Notes under the pieces: model-generated
What the model saw: the letters and a program-made list of their open reading frames with translations, nothing else
Told to the model about the DNA's origin: nothing
Databases searched by the model: none
Origin: Rhodothermales bacterium
GTDB taxonomy: Bacteria > Bacteroidota > Rhodothermia > Rhodothermales > Bin80
NCBI GenBank assembly: GCA_028278205.1
Contig: JANQES010000018.1
Span: 1 to 64,000 of the forward strand
DNA: 64,000 nt
Reading direction: 5' to 3'
Translations under genes and position numbers: made by a program
Part shown: piece after piece, positions 17,268 to 24,770 of the stretch
Position numbering within the stretch: the first letter of the stretch is position 1
How the letters are laid out: the number at the start of each line of letters is the position of its first letter

Positions 17268-20096
17268 ATGCCCAAGCGTACCGACATCCACAAGATCCTG
17301 CTCATCGGCTCCGGGCCGATCATCATCGGGCAGGCCTGCGAGTTTGACTATTCGGGCACCCAGGCGTGCCGCTCGCTGCGCGCCGAAGGCTACGAGGTGG
17401 TCCTGGTCAACTCGAACCCGGCCACCATCATGACCGACCCGATGACCGCCGACAAGGTCTACCTGCAGGAGTTGACGCCCGCCTCCATCAAGCAGATCGT
17501 CGAAAAAGAGCGGCCCGACGCCGTGCTGCCGACGATGGGCGGGCAGACCGGCCTCAACATCGCCGACCAACTGCATCAGCAAGGGTACTGGGAAGAGCAG
17601 GGCATCGCCGTCATCGGGGTAGACATCGAGGCCATCCACATCACCGAAGACCGGCAGCTTTTCCGCGATTTGATGGAGCGCATCGGGGTGGATCAGGCGC
17701 GCAGCCGGGTGGCCAAAAGCCTGCTCGAAGCCAAAGAAGTGACGCAAGAATTGGGCGGCCTGCCGGTGGTCATCCGGCCCTCGTTTACGATGGGTGGGGC
17801 CGGCGGCGGTATCGTCTGGAGCCATGAGGAGTTCGACCGCAAGATCACGCGGGGGCTGGAGATTTCGCCCGTCCACGAAGTGCTCATCGAAGAGTCGGTC
17901 TTCGGGTGGAAGGAATTCGAACTCGAACTGCTGCGCGACTCCAACGACAACGTCATCATCATCTGTTCGATCGAAAACCTCGACCCGATGGGCGTCCATA
18001 CCGGCGACTCGGTGACGGTGGCGCCGGCGCAAACGCTGACGGACAAGCAGTACCAGCACATGCGCGACACGGCCATCAAGATGATGCGCTCGATTGGCAC
18101 GTTTGCCGGCGGCTGCAACGTGCAGTTCGGCGTCAACCCTGCCGACGGGCGGATGATCGCCATCGAGATCAACCCGCGCGTGTCGCGGTCGTCGGCGTTG
18201 GCTTCGAAGGCCACGGGCTATCCCATCGCCAAGGTGGCCGCCCGGCTGGCCGTCGGCTACACGCTCGACGAGTTGCCCAACGACGTCACCGGCACCACGA
18301 GCGCCTGCTTCGAGCCGGCCATCGACTACGTCGTCACCAAGATCCCCCGGTGGAATTTCGAGAAGTTCGAAGGCGTCGATGAAGAACTGACCACGCAGAT
18401 GAAGGCTGTCGGCGAGGTGATGGCGATCGGGCGGACGTTCCCCGAAAGCCTCCAAAAAGCCTGGCAAAGCCTCGAAATCGGCTACGCCGGCCTCGGCGCC
18501 GACCGCGAAGACGCCGACCGCTTCGAAGTGCGCGACCGGCTCAAAAAGCCCTACTGGGACCGCACGCTCCAGATCCGCAATGCCCTCAAACTCGGCGCCT
18601 CCGTCGAAGAAGTCTACGACGTCACCAAGGTCGATCCCTGGTTTCTCTACCAGATCCACGACATCGTCAAGCTCGAAGAGAAAATCCGCAACCACCGCCT
18701 CGCCGACCTCGACGCAGCATTCCTCTTCCACGTCAAGCAATACGGCTTCTCGGACGTGCAGATTGCCTTTCTGGTGCAGGACGACGTGACCGAAGACGAG
18801 GTGCGCGCGCATCGCAAGAAGCTGGGGCTGAAGCCGGCCTTCCAACTCGTCGATACCTGCGCGGGCGAGTTTCCGGCGCAGACGCCTTACTACTACTCGG
18901 CCTACGAGACGGCCAACGAGAGCGACGTCTCGGATCGCAAAAAGATCATCATTCTCGGCAGCGGTCCCAACCGCATCGGGCAGGGCATCGAGTTCGACTA
19001 TTCGTGCGTCCACGGCGTGCAGGCCACCAAAGACATGGGCTTCGAAGCCATCATGATCAACTGCAACCCCGAAACCGTCTCGACCGACTTCGACGTGGCC
19101 GACAAGCTCTACTTCGAGCCGGTTTTCTGGGAACGCGTCCTCGACATCATCGAGCACGAAAAGCCGGAGGGCATCATCGTGCAACTCGGCGGGCAGACGG
19201 CCCTCAAGCTCGCCCAACGCCTCGTCGATAACGACGTCCACATCTTCGGCACGCCGTTCGAGATGATGGATCTGGCCGAAGACCGGGGCAAGTTTTCCAA
19301 CATTCTCAAAGAGCTTGAAATCCCGTTCCCGCCCTACGGCATGGCGCATAATCCTTACGACGCCGTGAATGTGGCCGAGCGCATCGGCTACCCGATTCTG
19401 GTGCGGCCCAACTATGTGCTCGGCGGCCAGGGCATGCGCATCGCCATCAACAAAGAGGAGGTCGAGATGTATGTGACCAACATCCTCAAGTTGATGCCCG
19501 GCAACAATATCCTGCTCGACCTCTTCCTCGAAGACAGTATCGAGATCGACTGCGACGCCGTGCGCGACGGCGACGAGGTGTGGATCTCCGGCATCATGCA
19601 GCACATCGAACCCGCCGGCGTCCATTCGGGCGATTCGACGGCGGTGCTGCCGCCGTATTCGCTCTCCGACACGGTGATCACGACCATCCGCCGCTATGTC
19701 ACCGAGATTGCCAACCGCCTCGAAGTGATCGGGTTGATCAACGTGCAGTTGGTGGTCAAAGACGAGATCGTCTACGTCATCGAGGCCAATCCGAGGGCCT
19801 CGCGCACGGTGCCGTTCGTGGCGAAAGCCACCGGCATCCCCGTCGCCCGCATCGCCACGCAGGTGATGCTCGGCGAAAAACTCGCCACCTTCCGCGCCCG
19901 CGGCGACCTCGACTCGACGCTCGTAGGCTACGCCATCAAAGAGCCGGTCTTTTCGTGGGATAAATTCCCCGAAGTCCCCAAAGAACTCGGCCCCGAAATG
20001 CGTTCGACCGGCGAAGCCATCGCTTTCGTCGAGACGCTCACCGACGAGCACTTCCGCCGGCCTTACGAGATGCGCAACCTCTACCTGTCGCGGTGA
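17268..20096 (+). CDS. carB: Carbamoyl-phosphate synthase large subunit lacking the MGS-like domain
   Basis: A 942-residue ATP-grasp enzyme that makes carbamoyl phosphate for arginine and pyrimidines. The duplicated ATP-grasp halves are complete. The first has LIGSGPIIIGQACEFDYSG, VRPSFTMGGAGGGIVW and EINPRVSRSSALASKATGYP. The second has LGSGPNRIGQGIEFDYSCVH, VRPNYVLGGQGM and EANPRASRTVPFVAKATG. The protein stops about 30 residues after MRSTGEAIAF, whereas the E. coli enzyme carries a further allosteric domain of about 140 residues. There is a proper stop and no sign of a frameshift. As I recall, some Bacteroidota CarB proteins are similarly short. Confidence 0.95.
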   Translation: MPKRTDIHKILLIGSGPIIIGQACEFDYSGTQACRSLRAEGYEVVLVNSNPATIMTDPMTADKVYLQELTPASIKQIVEKERPDAVLPTMGGQTGLNIADQLHQQGYWEEQGIAVIGVDIEAIHITEDRQLFRDLMERIGVDQARSRVAKSLLEAKEVTQELGGLPVVIRPSFTMGGAGGGIVWSHEEFDRKITRGLEISPVHEVLIEESVFGWKEFELELLRDSNDNVIIICSIENLDPMGVHTGDSVTVAPAQTLTDKQYQHMRDTAIKMMRSIGTFAGGCNVQFGVNPADGRMIAIEINPRVSRSSALASKATGYPIAKVAARLAVGYTLDELPNDVTGTTSACFEPAIDYVVTKIPRWNFEKFEGVDEELTTQMKAVGEVMAIGRTFPESLQKAWQSLEIGYAGLGADREDADRFEVRDRLKKPYWDRTLQIRNALKLGASVEEVYDVTKVDPWFLYQIHDIVKLEEKIRNHRLADLDAAFLFHVKQYGFSDVQIAFLVQDDVTEDEVRAHRKKLGLKPAFQLVDTCAGEFPAQTPYYYSAYETANESDVSDRKKIIILGSGPNRIGQGIEFDYSCVHGVQATKDMGFEAIMINCNPETVSTDFDVADKLYFEPVFWERVLDIIEHEKPEGIIVQLGGQTALKLAQRLVDNDVHIFGTPFEMMDLAEDRGKFSNILKELEIPFPPYGMAHNPYDAVNVAERIGYPILVRPNYVLGGQGMRIAINKEEVEMYVTNILKLMPGNNILLDLFLEDSIEIDCDAVRDGDEVWISGIMQHIEPAGVHSGDSTAVLPPYSLSDTVITTIRRYVTEIANRLEVIGLINVQLVVKDEIVYVIEANPRASRTVPFVAKATGIPVARIATQVMLGEKLATFRARGDLDSTLVGYAIKEPVFSWDKFPEVPKELGPEMRSTGEAIAFVETLTDEHFRRPYEMRNLYLSR

Positions 20097-20135
20097 GTTG
20101 TAGGGATACTACCACAACCGCTAAAGGTGAGCATC

Positions 20136-20426
20136 ATGGCAAAAGGCATAGGCGACTTCATCGTAAGCACGCCGGGCACCGTGGGTGGCAGACCGCGCAT
20201 CAACGGCACGCGTGTTTCTGTGAATACCATTGCGATCTGGTATAAAAAAGGCTATACCCCTGAAGAGATCGTACTTGGAATTCCACATATATCCCTTGCT
20301 CAAGTCTACGCAGCGCTGACTTATTATCACGCGAATCAGGATGAGATTGAGGCTTCAATACGAGCCGAAGAAGAACTGCATGACAGGTTGGCGAAAGAGC
20401 ATTATCAGCGCCGGGAGAGTGCGTAG
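20136..20426 (+). CDS. DUF433 antitoxin-like protein
   Basis: A 96-residue protein with the DUF433 pattern: FIVSTPGTVGGRPRINGTRVSV, then a helix-turn-helix-like TPEEIVLGIPHISLAQVYAALTYYHAN, then a charged C-terminal helix. DUF433 proteins are commonly paired with PIN-like toxins (VapB45-like). ATG 20136 is preferred over GTG 20127 because AAAGG lies 8 bases before it. The next gene starts on the last base of this stop codon, so the two are translationally coupled. The pair has AT-richer codon use than carB, suggesting transfer. Confidence 0.85.
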   Translation: MAKGIGDFIVSTPGTVGGRPRINGTRVSVNTIAIWYKKGYTPEEIVLGIPHISLAQVYAALTYYHANQDEIEASIRAEEELHDRLAKEHYQRRESA

Positions 20427-20782
20427 TGCAAGTTCGCCTCTACATAGACGAAGATGCGATGTATCATTGGGTGATTGCAGGATTGCGTGCGCGAGGTATC
20501 GATGTTACGAGTGTGACCGAAGAAGGAAGGGAGGGTCTTGAAGATGTAGACCAACTAGAGTTTGCGAAGACACAAGAGCGTGTTATTTGTACGAGCAATG
20601 CGGGAGACTTTCTTCGATTACACACCGAATACCTGCGGGAAGGAAAGACACATGCGGGAATCGTTATCATCGTTCAGCAGCGCTATGGCATTGGCGAGCA
20701 GATTCGCAGACTCTTGAGGCTGATTGCTGCGAAATCTGCCGAGGATATGCGGAATAATATTGAATTCTTGAGTGCGTGGTAG
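20426..20782 (+). CDS. DUF5615 PIN-like toxin candidate
   Basis: A 118-residue protein starting at GTG 20426, overlapping the DUF433 stop by one base. The pattern fits the Mut7-C/DUF5615 PIN-like nucleases: an N-terminal acidic YIDEDAM, then VTSVTEEGREGLEDVDQLEFA, then the core ICTSNAGDFLRLHTEY with Asn and Asp, then AGIVIIVQQR and a C-terminal helix. It is predicted to be a ribonuclease toxin held by the preceding protein. No test of activity is possible from sequence. Confidence 0.82.
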   Translation: MQVRLYIDEDAMYHWVIAGLRARGIDVTSVTEEGREGLEDVDQLEFAKTQERVICTSNAGDFLRLHTEYLREGKTHAGIVIIVQQRYGIGEQIRRLLRLIAAKSAEDMRNNIEFLSAW

Positions 20783-20837
20783 GGCAGGGATGAAACGGCA
20801 ACATCAGAATCACCGAAAACACGGTTTCAACAGCTTC

Positions 20838-22175
20838 TCACAACAGCGACATGAACGCCGCGTCTTCCGCCGTCACCGAGCCATCTTCGGCAAACGCGCC
20901 AAGGCGCACCGTTTCAATCGTGCCGGTTCGCGCCTCGTCATGCGGGCGTTGCACCTTGACGTAGTTGTCTGTGAAGCCGTGCATCAGCCCGTTTTTCTCG
21001 GTGCTCTCCCATAAAACCGGACGCGTCGAGCCGAGGTGGCGGTTGTAGAAGGCGTGTTGCTTTTTTTGCGAAAGAATACGCAGCATTCGGTTGCGGCGGG
21101 AGCGCTCGGCCTTCGGCACCGTCGCGCCGTCCATCTTGTCGAGGTGATCGACGGCGACGGTGTTGGGGCGTTCGGAGTAGGTGAAAGCGTGGAGGTAGGC
21201 CACCGGCAAGTCGTTCAAAAACTGAACCGTGTTCTCGAACCGCGCCTCGGTCTCGGCGGGGAAGCCCACAATCACGTCTGCGCCGATGCAGGCGTCCGGC
21301 ATCAGGCGCAGGATGCGGGCGACGCGGTCAGCGTAGAGGGCGCGGCGGTAGCGACGGCGCATGGTGCCGAGGACGTCGTCGTCGCCGCTTTGCAGGGGGA
21401 TGTGGAAATGCGGCTGAAATTTCGCCGATTCCGCCACGAAATCGATGATCGCGTCGGTGAGCAGGTTGGGTTCGATGGAAGAGATGCGATAGCGTTCGAT
21501 GCCATCGACCGTCTCCAGGGCGCGCAGCAGGTCGAGCAGCGAGGCGTCGGGTGCTTGATCGAGCGAGCCCTGCCCGTAGAGGCCGATGTTGACGCCGCTG
21601 AGCACGATCTCTTTGAAGCCGCCTGCGGCGATCTCGCGGGCCTGGTCGAGGATCTGGCCGAGCGGGGCCGAGCGGCTCCTGCCGCGCGCCAGCGGAATCG
21701 TGCAAAAAGCGCACGTATAATCACACCCGTCCTGCACTTTCAAAAAAGCCCGCGTCCGCTCGTTCGACGAGAACGCCGGGCCGAACGTCGTCACGTCGTC
21801 GATGCACGAGACGCTGACCTGCGTCTCTTCCCGCTTTTCAAAAGCCTCGACGAGTTGGAAAAGTTGGAATTTTTCGTGCGCGCCGAGCACTACGTCCACC
21901 CCTTCGATAGCCGCGATGGTCTCAGGCTGAAGCTGGGCGTAGCAGCCCGTGACGACGACGCACGTCTCCGGATTGGCCCGCAGCGCCCGACGGATCACCT
22001 GGCGGCACTTGCGGTCGGCTTCGGCAGTGACGGTGCAGGTGTTGATCACCGCCACATCGGCAGCTTCGCCGAAGGGTGTCACCTCGTAGGCCCGCTCTTC
22101 GAAAGCGCGCTGGAGGCTGCTCGTTTCGGCGAAGTTGAGCTTGCAACCCAGGGTATAAAACGCAACACGCGGCAT
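20838..22175 (-). CDS. mtaB: tRNA N6-threonylcarbamoyladenosine methylthiotransferase
   Basis: A 445-residue radical-SAM enzyme that adds a methylthio group to t6A37 of ANN-decoding tRNAs. The N-terminal MTTase domain has FYTLGCKLNFAE with Cys11, INTCTV with Cys47 and TGCYAQ with Cys78 (first 4Fe-4S cluster). The radical-SAM domain has the CDYTCAFC cluster, Cys151/155/158. A TRAM-like C-terminal part holds NYVKVQRP. The FYTLGCKLN start separates MtaB from MiaB and RimO. It is convergent with the DUF433/DUF5615 pair, 55 bases apart. Confidence 0.95.
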   Translation of the reverse strand: MPRVAFYTLGCKLNFAETSSLQRAFEERAYEVTPFGEAADVAVINTCTVTAEADRKCRQVIRRALRANPETCVVVTGCYAQLQPETIAAIEGVDVVLGAHEKFQLFQLVEAFEKREETQVSVSCIDDVTTFGPAFSSNERTRAFLKVQDGCDYTCAFCTIPLARGRSRSAPLGQILDQAREIAAGGFKEIVLSGVNIGLYGQGSLDQAPDASLLDLLRALETVDGIERYRISSIEPNLLTDAIIDFVAESAKFQPHFHIPLQSGDDDVLGTMRRRYRRALYADRVARILRLMPDACIGADVIVGFPAETEARFENTVQFLNDLPVAYLHAFTYSERPNTVAVDHLDKMDGATVPKAERSRRNRMLRILSQKKQHAFYNRHLGSTRPVLWESTEKNGLMHGFTDNYVKVQRPHDEARTGTIETVRLGAFAEDGSVTAEDAAFMSLL

Positions 22176-22249
22176 TCTTCGCGGATTTATTGCTGGCTTG
22201 ATGGATCAAGAAGACGGCAAAGGGCGTCGGAGGATCCCTGAAAAACTTG

Positions 22250-22334
22250 CGTAAAACGTGAAACGTGAAACGTGAGGTTGCTGATAAAACCGTTTCAGCG
22301 AGGCACCCTCACGTTTTACGTTTCACGTTTCACG
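22250..22334. repeat. Palindrome of CGTGAAA words, copy 1
   Basis: The left arm repeats CGTGAAA three times (22250-22277); the right arm (22306-22334) is the complementary TTTCACG series. The centre has GCTG/CAGC. It sits between the divergent mtaB and psd genes, so it may overlap their promoters. A related element is at 42909-43013. Confidence 0.82.
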
Positions 22335-22383
22335 CACCGTATCTCTGGGTTTCTATGGCAAAGACCATCGAGATAGCATCAAA

Positions 22384-23094
22384 ATGATAGCAAAAGAAGG
22401 CTACACCCTTGTTGTGATCGCGTGTGTGCTGGCGCTGGCGCTCGTGTTGATCGGGTTGCGCGTGCCGATGGTGGGGCGCGTGCTGCTGTTCCTGGGAGCG
22501 GCTTTTGTGCTCAGCTTCACGCTCTATTTCTTTCGCGATCCGCAGCGGACGCCACCGCCCGGCGCCGAAACGCTGCTCCTGGCGCCCGCCGACGGCAAGG
22601 TGGTCGTCGTCGAGGAAGTCGAGGAGCCGCTTTATCTGAAGGGGCCGGCCCGGCAGGTGTCCATCTTCCTCTCGCCGCTCAACGTCCACGTCAACCGCGC
22701 TCCGGCGGACGGCGTCATCGAGTATGATGAATATGTGGCGGGGGAGTACCTCGTGGCGTGGCATCCCAAAGCGAGCGAAAAAAACGAGCGGTCGCAACTG
22801 GGCCTGCTTCATCCGAGCGGGGCTAAGATCCTGTTCAAACAGATCGCTGGCGCCGTGGCGCGACGGGTGGTGTATCACGTCACCATCGGCGACACGCTCA
22901 AGGCCGGGCAGCGCTTCGGGATCGTTAAATTCGGCTCGCGGATGGACGTGCTCGTGCCACTGGACGTATCCATCGACGTGAAGGTGGGCGACCGGGTGCG
23001 GGCCGGCGAGACGGTGCTGGGCCGCCTGCCCGCCGCCGCGCCGGTCGATGCTGAGGCCGCCTCGGAAGCCGCCACGCCAGACCTCGCTTCTTGA
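22384..23094 (+). CDS. psd: Phosphatidylserine decarboxylase, short PSD-A type
   Basis: A 236-residue membrane-associated enzyme that converts phosphatidylserine to phosphatidylethanolamine. Two TM helices (about 8-24 and 33-50) precede the catalytic domain: FFRDPQRTPP, LAPADGKVV, SIFLSPLNVHVNRAPADG, NERSQLGL, then KFGSRMDVL, where Ser185 should self-cleave and become the pyruvoyl cofactor. The compact length fits the PSD-A class found in Bacteroidota and archaea. Its TGA overlaps the pssA ATG by one base. Confidence 0.95.
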   Translation: MIAKEGYTLVVIACVLALALVLIGLRVPMVGRVLLFLGAAFVLSFTLYFFRDPQRTPPPGAETLLLAPADGKVVVVEEVEEPLYLKGPARQVSIFLSPLNVHVNRAPADGVIEYDEYVAGEYLVAWHPKASEKNERSQLGLLHPSGAKILFKQIAGAVARRVVYHVTIGDTLKAGQRFGIVKFGSRMDVLVPLDVSIDVKVGDRVRAGETVLGRLPAAAPVDAEAASEAATPDLAS

Positions 23095-23969
23095 TGACGT
23101 TGCCCCGACACACGCCCCGACGTTTCCGCCGCAGGCAACACCCTGAGCGCAAGCAGCGGCAATTCCGACGACGCCTGCGCGCCTATCGCATGGCGCGCGG
23201 GCGGCCTCGGCGGCAGATCCCGCGCGCCGCCGTGCCGTCGTTCTTCACGCTGATGAACCTCTTCAGCGGCTTCCTCGCTATCACCCAGATCCACGAGGGC
23301 CGCTTCGACTATGCCTGCTGGCTGATCGTCCTGGCCGGGTTCTTCGACCTGCTCGACGGTATGATGGCCCGCCTGACCAACGGCCAGAGCCTCTTCGGCG
23401 TTGAACTCGACTCACTCAGCGACATCGTCTCATTCGGCGTGGCGCCATCGTACCTCGTCTATGCCTTCGGCCTGAAGGAATTCGGCGTCTTCGGGGTGAT
23501 CGTCTCGGCGTTGCCGGCCATCTGCGGGGCCGTCCGCCTGGCGCGTTTCAACGTCGCCTTCGACGGGGAGAAAAAAGATTATTTCGACGGGCTGCCCACC
23601 CCGGCCATGGCTATTTGCATCGTCGCGCTCATCCTCAACGTCAACGATGCCGGCTATTTCTATCGGTTCAGCCTGAGCAATCAGTCCGCGTTGTTTCCCA
23701 TCGTCTTGGTGCTCTCGGCGTTGATGGTTTCGACCATCGCCTTCGATGCCATCCCGAAGCCGTCGCCGCGCTACATCCGGGCGCACCCGCGCAAATCGCT
23801 GGCCTATGGCGTGGCGCTGATCTTGCTCGCCGTGCTCCAACAGATCGGCCTGCTGATCGTGTTGGGCGGCTATATCCTTTTCAACGTCGCCCACTCCGTC
23901 TACAACGTCGTGCGGTCGGTGATGAATACGCCGCTGGAGGAAACAAAAACCAACGAAGAACTCAAATAG
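23094..23969 (+). CDS. pssA: CDP-diacylglycerol-serine O-phosphatidyltransferase
   Basis: A 291-residue integral membrane enzyme making phosphatidylserine from CDP-diacylglycerol and serine, the step before Psd. The CDP-alcohol phosphatidyltransferase motif DG-x2-AR-x8-G-x3-D-x3-D is complete (DGMMAR, then FGVELDSLSD). About seven hydrophobic helices follow the PSFFTLMNLFSG start. The first 40 residues form an unusually Arg-rich tail. The ATG overlaps the psd stop (TGATG), so translation is coupled and the two enzymes form one unit. Confidence 0.95.
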   Translation: MTLPRHTPRRFRRRQHPERKQRQFRRRLRAYRMARGRPRRQIPRAAVPSFFTLMNLFSGFLAITQIHEGRFDYACWLIVLAGFFDLLDGMMARLTNGQSLFGVELDSLSDIVSFGVAPSYLVYAFGLKEFGVFGVIVSALPAICGAVRLARFNVAFDGEKKDYFDGLPTPAMAICIVALILNVNDAGYFYRFSLSNQSALFPIVLVLSALMVSTIAFDAIPKPSPRYIRAHPRKSLAYGVALILLAVLQQIGLLIVLGGYILFNVAHSVYNVVRSVMNTPLEETKTNEELK

Positions 23970-24014
23970 TGATCGTCCAAACACCCGAACACTAATCGCA
24001 CAAAGTCCTATCTT

Positions 24015-24039
24015 TTAACAAATCCAAGGGATTTGTTAA
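24015..24039 (+). terminator. Perfect 11-bp palindrome after pssA
   Basis: TTAACAAATCC (24015-24025) and GGATTTGTTAA (24029-24039) with a 3-base loop, 46 bases after the pssA stop. The T-rich 3' arm would serve as the U-tract, so it probably terminates transcription. Confidence 0.6.
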
Positions 24040-24081
24040 TGCGAATTCTTCAATCCCAGAACCCCAAACCGAACCGTGTCG

Positions 24082-24345
24082 ATGTACAAAGCCAAGATCA
24101 ACGTCACCCTGCGTCCTTCCATTCTCGACCCGCAAGGCAAAGCCATCCATCACGCCCTGGAAAGCCTGGGCTACGACGCCGTCGAGCATGTGCGGATGGG
24201 CAAATTTGTCGAGATGTGGATCGACGCCGAGACCGAAGCGGCGGCTCAAGCGGTGGCGCAGGCAGCCTGCGAAAAACTCCTCGCCAACCCCGTCATGGAA
24301 GATTTTTCGATTGTTTTGGAACAGGTCGAGCCGGAGGCGGCCTGA
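24082..24345 (+). CDS. purS: Phosphoribosylformylglycinamidine synthase, PurS subunit
   Basis: An 87-residue subunit that bridges PurL and PurQ in the multi-subunit FGAM synthase of purine synthesis. The family pattern is clear: KAKINVTLRPSILDPQGKAI, ALESLGYDAVEHVRMGKFVE and KLLANPVMEDFSI. ATG 24082 is preferred over the GTG two codons earlier. purQ and purL are not adjacent, so the complex is encoded at dispersed sites. clpS follows 22 bases later. Confidence 0.95.
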   Translation: MYKAKINVTLRPSILDPQGKAIHHALESLGYDAVEHVRMGKFVEMWIDAETEAAAQAVAQAACEKLLANPVMEDFSIVLEQVEPEAA

Positions 24346-24367
24346 GGTTAATCAATCAAATAATTCA

Positions 24368-24712
24368 ATGAACACGCCGTTCGAATATTACCCTGAAAAA
24401 TGGCGTGCCTCGGCTCCGGCGTCTGAGCCGGACGTCGATGTACTCGTCGAAGAAGACATCGGAGAGGACCACGAAGAACGCCTCGACGATCCATGGAAAG
24501 TGATCCTCTACAACGACGAAGACCACAGCTACCAAGAGGTCACGTTTCAAATCATGAAAGCCACCGGGTATCCCTACGAAGACGCCTACCTTATCATGTT
24601 AACAGCCCACTATTTCGGAAAAGCCCTCGTCTACACCGGCACCTTCGACGAATGCTTTCGCGTCAACGGCATCCTCCGCGAAATCCAACTCGTCACGCAA
24701 ATCGAAGGTTAA
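24368..24712 (+). CDS. clpS: ClpS-type Clp protease adaptor
   Basis: A 114-residue adaptor that would deliver N-end-rule substrates to a Clp ATPase. The core (about 42-114) has WKVILYNDEDHSYQEV, with the substrate-pocket Asn-Asp, then MLTAHYFGKALVYTG and a C-terminal strand. An acidic N-terminal extension (about 20-40, DVDVLVEEDIGEDHEE) precedes it. The match to E. coli ClpS is partial but the fold pattern is good. Its stop codon lies inside the first arm of a perfect palindrome. Confidence 0.85.
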   Translation: MNTPFEYYPEKWRASAPASEPDVDVLVEEDIGEDHEERLDDPWKVILYNDEDHSYQEVTFQIMKATGYPYEDAYLIMLTAHYFGKALVYTGTFDECFRVNGILREIQLVTQIEG

Positions 24713-24735
24713 TTTTTTCGCAAAGCGAAAAAATT
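24711..24735 (+). terminator. Perfect 11-bp palindrome overlapping the clpS stop
   Basis: AATTTTTTCGC (24711-24721) and GCGAAAAAATT (24725-24735) with loop AAA. The TAA stop of clpS (24710-24712) enters the left arm. The right arm is A-rich, so on the opposite strand it gives a U-tract for minus-strand transcripts. Confidence 0.7.
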
Positions 24736-24744
24736 AAATAATTT

Positions 24745-24770
24745 AAATTCTTGCGCTAGCGCAAGAATTT
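24745..24770 (-). terminator. Perfect 12-bp palindrome overlapping the DUF5916 gene stop
   Basis: AAATTCTTGCGC (24745-24756) and GCGCAAGAATTT (24759-24770), 2-base centre. The TAG stop of the minus-strand gene (24756-24758) is at the centre, so the last codons (Lys-Phe-Leu-Arg) are encoded by the arm itself. Confidence 0.7.

Noticed and set aside
16992..20051. A 1019-codon open frame on the minus strand
   Set aside because: It is antisense to carB, follows the codon periodicity of that gene, and its translation has the repetitive Asp/Val/His composition typical of antisense frames in GC-rich genes.
22250..22334. CRISPR-like tandem repeat (CGTGAAA words)
   Set aside because: The repeats are 7 bases with no spacers and form a palindrome; there is no cas gene.
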